From assembly GCA_937871735.1 (NCBI GenBank), contig CALMOI010000129.1:1-15772 (forward strand): a stretch of DNA of 15,772 nucleotides. The letters run 5' to 3'. The notes beneath the pieces were generated by a model, which did not search any database, had not been told where the DNA came from, and saw nothing but the letters and a program-made list of their open reading frames with translations. This document shows positions 6,990 through 14,665 of this stretch, in pieces; positions within the stretch are counted from its first letter, which is position 1, and every line of letters starts with the position of its first letter. A program made the position numbers and the translations under genes. This DNA comes from an uncultured Comamonadaceae bacterium (lineage in GTDB: Bacteria > Pseudomonadota > Gammaproteobacteria > Burkholderiales > Burkholderiaceae_C).

Positions 6990-7981
6990 GCTTGTGCTCC
7001 CAGTTTGGCGGCTTTTTTGGCCGCAGCACTGCGGGCGGCAGAGGCGGCTTTGGCTTGCTTCTTGGCGCGGATGCGGTCAGGAATGCTGAGCAAGCCATCA
7101 GGCAGCCAGATCATCAACAGCACCACGGCAGCGCCAAACACGAACAAATACCAAGCCTGCGCAAAGCGCAGCCACTCGGGCAAGATCACGCCCACGGCGG
7201 CACCGACGACGGGACCGAGGAAGTAGCCGGGGCCGCCCACCACCACCATCAAATACATCATGATCGACGCGCCCACCGTGAACGGAGCCGGTTCAATGAA
7301 CTGCACCAGCGACGCAAACAGCGCTCCGGCCACGCCCGCATAAGCCGCGCCAATGGCAAAGCTCAGCAAGGTGTAGCTGCGGATGTCGATACCCAGGCTT
7401 TCGGCGCGGATCGGGTTGTCGCGCAGCGCGGTGAAGGCTTTGCCCCAAGGGCTGCGCAGCAAGCCGCCCAGCAGCAAGCCCAACAGCACCGTGATGCCCA
7501 GCACCAAGTAGTAATAGGGCAGACTGCCTTCCAAGCTGAAGCCCAAAATTTCCGGGCGAGCAATGTTGTTGATGCCGAAGGTGCCGCCTGTCAGCCACTC
7601 TTCATTGCGCATCACCAGCCAAATCGCGGTGTTGAAACCCAGCGTGGCGAACGCAAGGTAAATCGCTTGCACCCGCAGCGCAGGAAAGCCCAAGAGCAAA
7701 CCCACGGCGAAGCAGATCAGCGCCGCAGCGGGCAGGCCGATCCAGAAGCTGATGCCTGCCTTCATCAAAATCGCCACGGTGTACGCGCCGATGCCAAAGA
7801 ACGCAGCTTGCCCCAGCGACTTTTGCCCGGCGTAGCCCACCGTCAGGTTCAGACCCATCGTGGCGATGATGAACACCAGCCAGTACGTCAGCAAATACAC
7901 GCCGTAGCTCTTGAGGAACTGCGGAGCCACCAGCAGCAGCACAGCCGCCACAGCAGTGAGGATGAGATGGAGTTTTTTCAT
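6986..7981 (-). CDS. livM: ABC importer permease, LivM type
   Basis: Inner-membrane permease of the HAAT importer, 331 residues with about 8-10 hydrophobic segments. The LivM landmarks are LNLTVGYAGQKSLGQAAFFGIGAYT near 45-69 and the cytoplasmic coupling-loop region SPWGKAFTALRDNPIRAESLGI near 195-216. Also typical is VVVGGPGYFLGPVVGAA towards the C-terminus. The start at 7981 overlaps the livH stop (ATGA) and opens with MKKLHLILTAVAAVLLL. The last ~28 residues form an Ala/Lys-rich tail (KKQAKAASAARSAAAKKAAK) that is longer and more basic than in most LivM proteins and would lie in the cytoplasm next to the ATPases. Confidence 0.92.
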   Translation of the reverse strand: MKKLHLILTAVAAVLLLVAPQFLKSYGVYLLTYWLVFIIATMGLNLTVGYAGQKSLGQAAFFGIGAYTVAILMKAGISFWIGLPAAALICFAVGLLLGFPALRVQAIYLAFATLGFNTAIWLVMRNEEWLTGGTFGINNIARPEILGFSLEGSLPYYYLVLGITVLLGLLLGGLLRSPWGKAFTALRDNPIRAESLGIDIRSYTLLSFAIGAAYAGVAGALFASLVQFIEPAPFTVGASIMMYLMVVVGGPGYFLGPVVGAAVGVILPEWLRFAQAWYLFVFGAAVVLLMIWLPDGLLSIPDRIRAKKQAKAASAARSAAAKKAAKLGAQA

Positions 7982-8853
7982 ACCTTGCGCTCTTCTTTCT
8001 TGCCCAGCAGCCCTTGCGGCTTGAACAAAATCACGACCATGAAAATGATCAGTGCCACCGCATCTTTGTAGGCGGGCGAGATGTAGGCCGCAGCCAAGTT
8101 CTCGCACACGCCGACGATCAAACCGCCCAACAATGCGCCCCGGCTGTTGTTGAAGCCGCCGATGATGGCCGCAAAAAACGCCTTGTTGCCCAGCGATTCG
8201 CCCATGTCGAACTTGGCTAAATAGGTCGGCGTGACCAGCATGGCCGCTGCCACTGCCAGCACCGCGTTGATGGCGAAGGTGTAGAAAATCATGCGCGGCA
8301 CGTTGATGCCCAGCACGCTGGCGCTTTCGGTGTTTTGCGCCACGGCCTGCATGGCGCGGCCCGTCACGGTCTTGGCCAAAAAGGCTTGCGTGCCCAGCAC
8401 CAGCGCCATCGCCAGCACAAAGGTGCCGATGTCTGACATCGTGATGGTCACGCCCGCAATGTTGTAGATTTGGTCGGCAAACAGACTCGGGAAGGGCGAG
8501 GCTTCGGCGCTGTAACCGGCGCGCACGCCGTTGCGCATGGCAATCGACAAGCCGATGGTTGCCACCACGATCGGCATCATGCCGAACTTGAACAGCGGAT
8601 CAACAATGCCGCGCTTGAACACCCAGCCCAGCACGATCACCGCCAACACCGCCGTCAGCACAAAGCTGACCAGCAGCGGCGCGCCAAACGACATGAAGGC
8701 CAGCATCATGAAAGCGGGCAGCATCACAAATTCGCCTTGGGCAAAGTTGATGGTGCCGCTGGCCTGCCACAGCAGCGTGAAGCCCAGCGCCGCCAGCGCG
8801 TAAATCGCACCGGTGGCCAGGCCACTGAAGAAGAGTTGGAGAAAGTCGGTCAT
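7978..8853 (-). CDS. livH: ABC importer permease, LivH type
   Basis: Inner-membrane permease, 291 residues, about eight hydrophobic helices. Typical LivH segments are GAIYALAALGFTLLWQASG (15-33), INFAQGEFVML (35-45), the coupling loop TVTGRAMQAVAQNTESASVLGI near 165-186, and GGFNNSRGALLGGLIVGVCE near 233-252. It forms the translocation pore with LivM. The Shine-Dalgarno before the ATG at 8853 is weak. The gap of 33 bases to the binding-protein gene holds no terminator-like hairpin that I can see, so it is probably on the same transcript. Confidence 0.92.
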   Translation of the reverse strand: MTDFLQLFFSGLATGAIYALAALGFTLLWQASGTINFAQGEFVMLPAFMMLAFMSFGAPLLVSFVLTAVLAVIVLGWVFKRGIVDPLFKFGMMPIVVATIGLSIAMRNGVRAGYSAEASPFPSLFADQIYNIAGVTITMSDIGTFVLAMALVLGTQAFLAKTVTGRAMQAVAQNTESASVLGINVPRMIFYTFAINAVLAVAAAMLVTPTYLAKFDMGESLGNKAFFAAIIGGFNNSRGALLGGLIVGVCENLAAAYISPAYKDAVALIIFMVVILFKPQGLLGKKEERKV

Positions 8854-8886
8854 GGTGGACTGGGCATCGGTGTGTGACAGTGCGCT

Positions 8887-10050
8887 TTACTTCTTGGCGG
8901 CGGCAGCGGCGGGGGCGTTCAATGCGGGCAACACGGCCACCACTTCTTGCTTGCCGTTCTTGACCTCGACCATGAAGCTTTCGCGATCCAAGTCGCCGTT
9001 GGCATCAAAGCTCACATCCATGATCACGCCGGGGTACTTTTTGGCGCTGACGTACAAGCCCTTCATCGCTTGCGCCACGGCCTTGCGGTCGAGCTTGCCG
9101 GCCTTTTCAATCGCGGCCTTCAGCACGTACACGCCGGTGTAGCCCTTGATGCCGTTGTGGTCAGAGATGTACTTGTAGTCGCGGTAGAAGTTGGCTTTGA
9201 ACTTCAGCATCTCGGGGTTGGGCGCGTCCACCGTCAGGCCGACGTGGGCGACTGCGCCGTTGGCGGCGTCACCGGCCAGCTCAATCACCTTTTGGCCGGT
9301 CAACGTGGTTTCGCCGATGATGGGTTTGTTCCAGCCTTGCTTGCGCAACTCGCGCAGGGCGCGGGCCGATTCTTCTTCGTTGGTGTAGACGAACAACGCG
9401 TCCGCATTGCTTTGCTTGGCCTTGAGCACGGCAGCCGAGAAGTCCACTTGGCCCGAATCGGTCGAGATTTCAGCGGCGATCTTGGTGGGCGAATTCGCCA
9501 GCGACTTGCGCATCATGTCCAAGCCGCCCTTGCCGAAGTCATTGTTCACATAAATGATGGCCAAGCTCTTGGACTTGCCGGTGATGTAACGCGCCACTTT
9601 CGGGAACGAAAACGACTGGCCAAACGCCGTGCGGTACACGTAAGGGTTGCCTTGCTGGGTGATGGAAGCGGCTTCGCCACCCGTCCAGTTCGGCACTTCA
9701 GCGCGGCGGCTTTCGGCCATCGACACCATGATCGAGCCCGAATACACCGGGCCAAAGATGGCAAAGGTGCCGTCATCCACGGCTTTTTGCGTCAAGCCTT
9801 TGGCCACGCCGGGGTTGGTTTGGGTGTCAGAGGTGTTGGTGACGATCTTCTTGCCCAAAATGCCGCCTGCGGCGTTGATCTCTTTGACCGCCAGCTCCAC
9901 CCCGTTTTTGAAGTTGGTGCCCGCCGTGGCTCCCGCGCCTGACAGTTCCACGATATTGGCCACCTTGATCGTGTCTTCCGCGAAGCTGGCTGTGCCACAG
10001 GTGAGCAGTGCGCAAGCGGTCAGCAGTTTGAGGGTGAAGCGTTTTTGCAT
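8887..10050 (-). CDS. Periplasmic solute-binding protein of a HAAT importer (Peripla_BP_6)
   Basis: A 387-residue type I periplasmic binding protein, first gene of the operon. The signal peptide (MQKRFTLKLLTACALLTCGTASFA, about residues 1-24) has a basic start, hydrophobic core and an A-x-A-like SPI site before EDTIKVA. The LTC does not meet a lipobox, so it is probably soluble in the periplasm. IVELSGAGATAGTNFKNGVEL, GPVYSGS and NDFGKGG are typical of Leu/Ile/Val-binding-like proteins. The C-terminus is APAAAAAKK, a short odd tail. The ATG at 10050 has AAGGAG eight bases upstream; an in-frame start at 10116 would put 22 residues before the signal peptide. Ligand specificity cannot be read from sequence, but the operon suggests a hydroaromatic or aromatic acid (quinate, shikimate, dehydroshikimate or protocatechuate). 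Confidence 0.9.
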   Translation of the reverse strand: MQKRFTLKLLTACALLTCGTASFAEDTIKVANIVELSGAGATAGTNFKNGVELAVKEINAAGGILGKKIVTNTSDTQTNPGVAKGLTQKAVDDGTFAIFGPVYSGSIMVSMAESRRAEVPNWTGGEAASITQQGNPYVYRTAFGQSFSFPKVARYITGKSKSLAIIYVNNDFGKGGLDMMRKSLANSPTKIAAEISTDSGQVDFSAAVLKAKQSNADALFVYTNEEESARALRELRKQGWNKPIIGETTLTGQKVIELAGDAANGAVAHVGLTVDAPNPEMLKFKANFYRDYKYISDHNGIKGYTGVYVLKAAIEKAGKLDRKAVAQAMKGLYVSAKKYPGVIMDVSFDANGDLDRESFMVEVKNGKQEVVAVLPALNAPAAAAAKK

Positions 10051-10058
10051 GACGATGT

Positions 10059-10064
10059 CTCCTT
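10059..10064 (-). promoter_or_regulatory. Shine-Dalgarno of the binding-protein gene
   Basis: AAGGAG on the minus strand, eight bases before the ATG at 10050. It settles the start of the secreted protein in favour of MQKRF rather than the upstream in-frame codon at 10116. Confidence 0.7.
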
Positions 10065-10178
10065 GGAGGTGAGCGAAGAGGGCGGCAATGCCCTGGGTGA
10101 AGAAACCGGGCGTCAAGCGGATCGCTGTGTTCGCTTATCGTTCAAAGCCCGACGGTTGCTGCGAACTTTAGTCACTAC

Positions 10179-10207
10179 TTGCTGAAAAAAGAAGCGTGAA
10201 ATACCCT
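10179..10207 (+). promoter_or_regulatory. Candidate sigma-70 promoter for the IclR regulator gene
   Basis: TTGCTG (10179-10184), a 17-base spacer, then TACCCT (10202-10207), about 100 bases before the regulator ATG. Both hexamers keep the most conserved bases of the consensus. The two dyad sites at 10214-10248 would lie at about the transcription start and in the 5' leader, which fits autorepression. On the opposite strand TAGGGT (10208-10203) could act as a -10 for the importer operon with the dyads at or above its -35 position, but no proper -35 is visible there. These are pattern matches only. Confidence 0.35.
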
Positions 10208-10213
10208 AAAAAA

Positions 10214-10231
10214 GCGATATTCGAACGTCGC
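10214..10231. promoter_or_regulatory. Imperfect palindrome, candidate IclR/PcaR operator half
   Basis: GCGA-NN-TTCGAA-NN-TCGC, 14 of 18 positions symmetric, in the shared regulator/importer intergenic region. It contains TTCGA-N3-TCGC, which recalls the core of the 15-base Pseudomonas putida PcaR site as I remember it. It directly abuts the second palindrome at 10232. Confidence 0.45.
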
Positions 10232-10248
10232 TGATCGATCATCGATCA
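10232..10248. promoter_or_regulatory. Perfect 17-base inverted repeat, candidate operator of the IclR regulator
   Basis: TGATCGAT-C-ATCGATCA, two perfect 8-base arms around one base. It lies 55 bases before the regulator ATG and 180 bases before the binding-protein ATG, where a divergent regulator would be expected to bind. The inner 15 bases (10233-10247) agree at about 11 of 15 positions with the P. putida PcaR site as I recall it. That, and the PcaR/PcaU-like protein beside it, support operator function. The TSS and binding are unproven. Confidence 0.6.
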
Positions 10249-10303
10249 AAATGAGGGTTTAACCCGAACCAGCAGGGTTGGCAACAGACCGCAAAATCGC
10301 ACC

Positions 10304-11080
10304 ATGCCTCCTGACATTTCCAGCCCTTTAGACAAGCGCGATTGGATTGCGGGCCTTGAAAAAGGCCTGTCCATCATCGAAAGCTTTGACGATGCCAACC
10401 CGCGTTTGACCGCCAGTCAAGCTGGCCAGCGCTGTGGCATGACACGCACCGCCGCACGTCGCTACCTGCTGACGCTGGCGCATTTGGGCTATGTCGATAC
10501 GGATGGCAAACTGTTTTGGCTCACGCCGCGTGTGCTGCGTTTGGGGCAGAGTTACTTGGAGTCGGCGCGCTTGCCGCGCATCGTCCAGCCGTTTTTGCAG
10601 CGCATCACAGCGGGCACGCAAGAAATCGCCTACGTCAGCGTGCTTGATGGCGATGAGACGGTTTACATCGCCCGCAATGGTTCCAACCGCAGCATGAACA
10701 CCGGCTTTGTGCTGGGCGCGCGCGTGCCCGCACAGGTGACGGCGGCGGGCATTTTGCTGTTGTCTCTCGGTGATGCGGCTTACTTTGACCACTGGCTGGA
10801 GCATGTGCAGCTCAAGGCGTTCACCTCGTACACCATCACCAGCAAAGACCGGCTGCGCGTGGAATGCGCCCGCATTCGCGCCCAAGGCTGGTCGATGTCA
10901 GAGCAGCAACTGGAGCTCAATTACCGAGGCGTCGCCGTGCCGCTGATTGACCGCCACGGCAATTTGATCGGCGGCTTGAATGTCTCCATGCCCATGAACC
11001 ACGAAAGCAGTGACGATGCCGTCGCCCGCGTGCTGCCCGTGTTGCAAGAGACAGCGCGGGCGATGCGCAATTTGATTTGA
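10304..11080 (+). CDS. IclR-family regulator, PcaR/PcaU/PobR type
   Basis: Transcription factor of 258 residues. An N-terminal winged helix-turn-helix spans about residues 15-75 (WIAGLEKGLSIIESFDD, LTASQAGQRCGMTRTAARRYL, LGYVDTDGKLFWLTPRVLRLG). An IclR effector-binding domain covers about 85-258 (EIAYVSVLDGDETVYIAR, RVPAQVTAAGILLLS, VAVPLIDRHGNLIGGLNVS). The phrase AxRRYLxTLxxLGYV is typical of the PcaR/PcaU subgroup that controls beta-ketoadipate genes. It is divergent from the eight-gene importer/dehydratase/cycloisomerase operon with two palindromes between them, so it probably activates that operon in response to a pathway intermediate, as PcaU and PcaR do, and may repress itself. No strong Shine-Dalgarno precedes the ATG. 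The effector is not predictable here. Confidence 0.88.
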   Translation: MPPDISSPLDKRDWIAGLEKGLSIIESFDDANPRLTASQAGQRCGMTRTAARRYLLTLAHLGYVDTDGKLFWLTPRVLRLGQSYLESARLPRIVQPFLQRITAGTQEIAYVSVLDGDETVYIARNGSNRSMNTGFVLGARVPAQVTAAGILLLSLGDAAYFDHWLEHVQLKAFTSYTITSKDRLRVECARIRAQGWSMSEQQLELNYRGVAVPLIDRHGNLIGGLNVSMPMNHESSDDAVARVLPVLQETARAMRNLI

Positions 11081-11114
11081 GTGTCACGCTGCGCTGGAGG
11101 CATTCATGGCGCAA

Positions 11115-12590
11115 TCAAACGCCAGCGACATCCAGCCCGTCCCAGCACAGGTACTTCACTTCCACGTATTCATCGATGCCTAGGTGCGAGCCCTCGCGGC
11201 CCAAGCCGCTTTGCTTGATGCCGCCGAAGGGAGCCACCTCGTTAGAGATCATCCCGCAGTTGATGCCGACCATGCCCGACTCGATGCGTGCTGCATTGCG
11301 CCAGATGCGTGCTGCGTCGCGGCTGTACAGGTAGGCGGCGAGGCCGAAATCCGTGTCGTTGGCCATCGCAATGGCCTCGTCGTCGGTCTCGAAGCGAAAC
11401 AGCGGCATTACCGGGCCGAAAGTTTCCTCGTGGGCGATGCGCATGGCCGGCGTAGCGTCTGCCAACACCGTCGGCTCGTAAAAGTTGCCGCCCAGCGCGT
11501 GGCGGCGACCGCCATGCAGCAGACGTGCGCCATGCGCCAGCGCGTCGGCCACATGCTCCTCCACCTTTTCGACGCCGCCCGCATCAATGAGCGGGCCGAG
11601 GTTCACACCCTCTTCGAGGCCGTTGCCTACACGCAGCTTGGCTACACGCTCGACGATGCGTGCGGCTAGCGCGTCATAGACACCCGACTGCACCAGCACC
11701 CGGTTAGCACCGATGCATGACTCGCCGGTGTTGCGGAACTTGGCTTGCATCACGCCGTCGGCGGCGGCGTCAAGGTCGGCGTCGTCGAAGACGATAAACG
11801 GCGCATTACCGCCCAGCTCCATCGAGCACTTTTTGATGGTCTGCGCCGCCTGCACCAGCAGCGTGCGCCCGACTTCGGTGGAGCCGGTGAAGGTGATCTT
11901 GCGCACCAGCGGGTTGGCGGTGAGCTCGCCGCCGATGGCACGCGTGTCGTTGCCGGTGAGCACGCTGAACACGCCCGCCGGTATGCCAGCGCGGTGCGCC
12001 AGCTCGGCCAGCGCAAGCGCCGTCATCGGTGTCTGGCTCGCCGGTTTGACCACCATCGTGCAGCCCGCAGCCAGCGCCGGGCCAGCCTTGCGTGTGATCA
12101 TCGCGGCAGGGAAATTCCACGGTGTGATCGCTGCGCAGACACCGATGGGCTCGCGCAGCGCCATGATGCGTTGCGTCTCCTTGACGCCCGGAATCACGTC
12201 GCCGCGCACGCGTGTCGCTTCTTCCGAGAACCAGCGCACGAAGCCAGCAGCGTAGTCGATCTCGCCGCGTGCTTCGGCCCGCGGCTTGCCTTCTTCCAGC
12301 GTGATCAGCGTGGCCAAGTCTTCCTTGTGCTGCACGATCAGCTCGTACCAGCGCCGCAGCACCTCGCCACGCGCCTTGGCGGTGGTGCGCCGCCAAGGGA
12401 CAAAGGCGGCTTGTGCAGCGTCAATGGCCCGGCGCGTCTCGTCCTCGCGGCAGCGTGGCAGTTCGGTGAGAAGCGCCCCGTCGGCCGGGTTGTGCAGCGC
12501 ATAGCGGCCATGTGGCGTTTCGGTCAACCATTCGCCGTTGATGTAGGCGGCTTCGCGCCAGAGCGTCGGATCCTTCAGTAAATGTCGCAT
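11115..12590 (-). CDS. gabD: NAD(P)-dependent aldehyde dehydrogenase, succinate-semialdehyde dehydrogenase (GabD) type
   Basis: Cytosolic aldehyde dehydrogenase, 491 residues, the usual length. Catalytic residues are visible: N159 in TPWNF, K182 in VKPAS, E258 in MELGG and the nucleophile C292 in NTGESC. The opening (LLKDPTLWREAAYINGEWL) and the end (GINCGMIS through GREGSHLGIDEYVEVKYLC) are typical of GabD. Related alpha-ketoglutaric semialdehyde dehydrogenases of sugar and hydroxyproline pathways belong to the same clade, so the substrate may be either dicarboxylic semialdehyde. I chose ATG 12590; the longer in-frame form starting at 12674 overlaps the upstream gene. It is 13 bases after a DHDPS-family gene and is the last gene of the second operon. 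It is convergent with the IclR gene, 34 bases apart. Confidence 0.88.
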   Translation of the reverse strand: MRHLLKDPTLWREAAYINGEWLTETPHGRYALHNPADGALLTELPRCREDETRRAIDAAQAAFVPWRRTTAKARGEVLRRWYELIVQHKEDLATLITLEEGKPRAEARGEIDYAAGFVRWFSEEATRVRGDVIPGVKETQRIMALREPIGVCAAITPWNFPAAMITRKAGPALAAGCTMVVKPASQTPMTALALAELAHRAGIPAGVFSVLTGNDTRAIGGELTANPLVRKITFTGSTEVGRTLLVQAAQTIKKCSMELGGNAPFIVFDDADLDAAADGVMQAKFRNTGESCIGANRVLVQSGVYDALAARIVERVAKLRVGNGLEEGVNLGPLIDAGGVEKVEEHVADALAHGARLLHGGRRHALGGNFYEPTVLADATPAMRIAHEETFGPVMPLFRFETDDEAIAMANDTDFGLAAYLYSRDAARIWRNAARIESGMVGINCGMISNEVAPFGGIKQSGLGREGSHLGIDEYVEVKYLCWDGLDVAGV

Positions 12591-12603
12591 CGTGGTTCTT
12601 TCT

Positions 12604-13623
12604 TTAGCAGGGATGGCGGCCAACGATGAACGCCGAGTCGGGGTCAGGCGTGACTTCACAGCCCGAAGCGACAAGCCCCTGGCGCAAGGACTTCATGAAA
12701 CGGTCGGGAATGCGCAGCGAGGGCGCACGCAACGGCCCACCGTTGAAACCTGCGAGCCAATCCTGGTACTTCCATTGCGTGCGGTTGAGCGCACCGATGG
12801 CCGGTGCCGATGCGGCCGACGCAGCGGTGTTGGCCTGACGGGCGGGGTTGACCTTCCAGTACAACTCCATCGCTTCCTCGAAACGGCCGCTGCGGGCGAG
12901 TTTGAAGGCACGCGGGTAGTAGTCGCCCATCCACTGCGTATTGCTGGTACCTGAGAACTGCAAATCCATCAGGCTCATCAGCGGGATCGCGTCGGATTCG
13001 ATGGGGCAACTGATGACGACTTCGTCCCGGAAATGGTGGTACATCTCGCAGATGCCAGCGGGCAGCGGAAAGCCCTGCTCGGACTTGATGGCAACGATGT
13101 TGGGGCAGTCTTTCAACAAGCGGCGCACCAGCTCCAGCGACATACCGGCTGGGTGTACGCGCTCAAAACCCCAGGTGGGAATGGGAAACAGCATCACGCC
13201 CAGATCGGTGGCGTCACAGAATGCCTTGGTGTAGTCGTAGATATCTTGTTCGCTGGTGGGCCAAAAGGTCGACGGATACGACAACAGCACCAGGTCAACC
13301 CCGGCCTTCTCGGCCAGTTTGACGGCTTCGATGTTGTCGGCCAGCGTGCCAAACGATGCGTGGAAGAACAGGCCGAGCTTGCCACCGGCGGTGTCGCGCG
13401 CCAAGGCGGTGAATTGGGCGTTCTCCTCGGCTGTGATGGCGACTTCGGAGCAGAGCAGCGTGTAGGTGAACCCTAATTTGACGACACGCTCAATGTCGTG
13501 GCGAATGCCGCGTTCGTTGAGGTGCTTCAGGTCGTTGCTGTAGCTCGGAATGCTGACGGCGGAACAGCCGACGAGGTGTTGACGTGCCCAGGCGCGAGCG
13601 TCTGATTTCTTGTAGAGAGCCAT
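12604..13623 (-). CDS. Divergent dihydrodipicolinate synthase/N-acetylneuraminate lyase-family protein
   Basis: A 339-residue class I aldolase-type TIM barrel. The Schiff-base lysine is probably K180 (NIVAIKSEQG). Other DapA hallmarks are changed: the GTTGE substrate loop reads LLCSEVAIT near 56-64, and the tyrosine of the YN-x-P motif is F146 (MLFPIP). It is therefore unlikely to make dihydrodipicolinate. The C-terminal extension beyond about residue 290 is longer than in DapA. Family members act as aldolases, dehydratases or deaminases. Beside an imine reductase and a semialdehyde dehydrogenase, a role like Delta1-pyrroline-4-hydroxy-2-carboxylate deaminase is possible but not shown. The ATG at 13623 is preceded by AAGGA at five bases. 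It is 29 bases after the reductase gene. Confidence 0.78.
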   Translation of the reverse strand: MALYKKSDARAWARQHLVGCSAVSIPSYSNDLKHLNERGIRHDIERVVKLGFTYTLLCSEVAITAEENAQFTALARDTAGGKLGLFFHASFGTLADNIEAVKLAEKAGVDLVLLSYPSTFWPTSEQDIYDYTKAFCDATDLGVMLFPIPTWGFERVHPAGMSLELVRRLLKDCPNIVAIKSEQGFPLPAGICEMYHHFRDEVVISCPIESDAIPLMSLMDLQFSGTSNTQWMGDYYPRAFKLARSGRFEEAMELYWKVNPARQANTAASAASAPAIGALNRTQWKYQDWLAGFNGGPLRAPSLRIPDRFMKSLRQGLVASGCEVTPDPDSAFIVGRHPC

Positions 13624-13652
13624 GGAATTCCTTGTGAATCGGTTTGGATGGG

Positions 13653-14663
13653 TTACTTTGAAACGGGCACGATGCTCGCTGGCAGCAGAACGCCGCGCCC
13701 CTGTTGACGCGCACGCGCCAGCAGCATTTCAGCGATGACGATGTCTTGCAGTGCCGAACCGACGGACTTGTAGAGCACGATGTCATTGGCGGTGTGGCGC
13801 GGCGTGAGGCGACCTGTGACCAGCTCGGTAAGCGGCACCAACTTGGTCGAAAGGTCAATGCCCGAGCGCGTAGCGGCGATAGCGTCGCCCGTGTCGTGTT
13901 CCACTTCTTCGGGCATGTCGGCCACGATGCAGACGGCGCGGGCCATGGTTTGCTCATCCACCTCGCGCTGTTCGGGCAGGGTTGAGCCCAGCGACACCAC
14001 AGTGGCACCGTCTGGCAGCCAAGCGCCACGCAGCACGGGTGTTTCGTCGCGGCTGCGCGCTGCGCACAGCACCACGTCGACGTCTTGCACCGCCGCCTCT
14101 GGCGACTCGGCGGCGGTAATCTGCAACGCCGGACGAAAGCCTTCGGCGAAACGTTCACGGCTCGCGGGTGTGGGGCTGAATACGCGCACCGATTGGATCT
14201 GGCGCACGGCGGCCAAGCATTCAAGTGCGCCGCGCGCCTCGAAGCCCGAGCCAATGACGCCCACGCGCAGCGGCCGTTGCGGCGCGAGGCGATCCACCGC
14301 CAAAGCCGCAGTGGCGGCCGTGCGCAAGCCTGTCACGCGGTTGCCATCGATCAAGGCGGCGAGGGCCATGGTCTGCTGATCGAACAGCGCGATCAAATAG
14401 CTAGCGCGGCGAGCGCGCGGGGACGCAGCAATCAGCTTGCACCCCATAGTTGAGCCGGTGGGCGCGATGGCGCTCAGGCCGCGCAACCAAATGCCATCGC
14501 CGCGCGCCATTGAACGCGGCGGCACCATGGCGAGGCTCACGTCCATGCCATAGGCCTTGGACAGGGCACCAACTGCCGATGGCCAGTCAGCAAGCGCGGC
14601 GACGTCCGCGTCAGTCAACATCAGGGTCGGAGCAAGCGGTTCGGGGCTGGTTGTTTCAGACAT
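13653..14663 (-). CDS. Ornithine cyclodeaminase/mu-crystallin-family NAD(P)-dependent imine reductase
   Basis: A 336-residue OCD/mu-crystallin family protein. K76 (MGCKLIAA) and R114 (TGLRTAATAALA) sit at the usual substrate carboxylate sites. The Rossmann motif VGVIGSGFEARGAL is at 134-147, and EQREVD precedes the C-terminal helix as in other family members (REID). The family includes ornithine cyclodeaminase, alanine and N-methyl amino acid dehydrogenases and cyclic ketimine (Delta1-pyrroline/piperideine-2-carboxylate) reductases, and sequence alone does not decide. The DIVLYKSVGSALQDIVIAEM end is typical of the family. It is first in the second operon, with a long inverted repeat ending two bases before its ATG and no Shine-Dalgarno visible. 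A later start at 14621 is possible but equally lacks a ribosome site. Confidence 0.85.
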   Translation of the reverse strand: MSETTSPEPLAPTLMLTDADVAALADWPSAVGALSKAYGMDVSLAMVPPRSMARGDGIWLRGLSAIAPTGSTMGCKLIAASPRARRASYLIALFDQQTMALAALIDGNRVTGLRTAATAALAVDRLAPQRPLRVGVIGSGFEARGALECLAAVRQIQSVRVFSPTPASRERFAEGFRPALQITAAESPEAAVQDVDVVLCAARSRDETPVLRGAWLPDGATVVSLGSTLPEQREVDEQTMARAVCIVADMPEEVEHDTGDAIAATRSGIDLSTKLVPLTELVTGRLTPRHTANDIVLYKSVGSALQDIVIAEMLLARARQQGRGVLLPASIVPVSK

Positions 14664-14665
14664 GG

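Noticed and set aside
11071..11119. TTTGATT ... AATCAAA repeat across the end of the IclR gene and the end of the aldehyde dehydrogenase gene, considered as a bidirectional terminator
   Set aside because: Arms of seven A/T-rich bases with a loop of about 35 bases and no following T-run; too weak to call.
12604..13623. dapA (lysine biosynthesis)
   Set aside because: The Thr loop and the Tyr of YN-x-P are replaced, and the context is catabolic.
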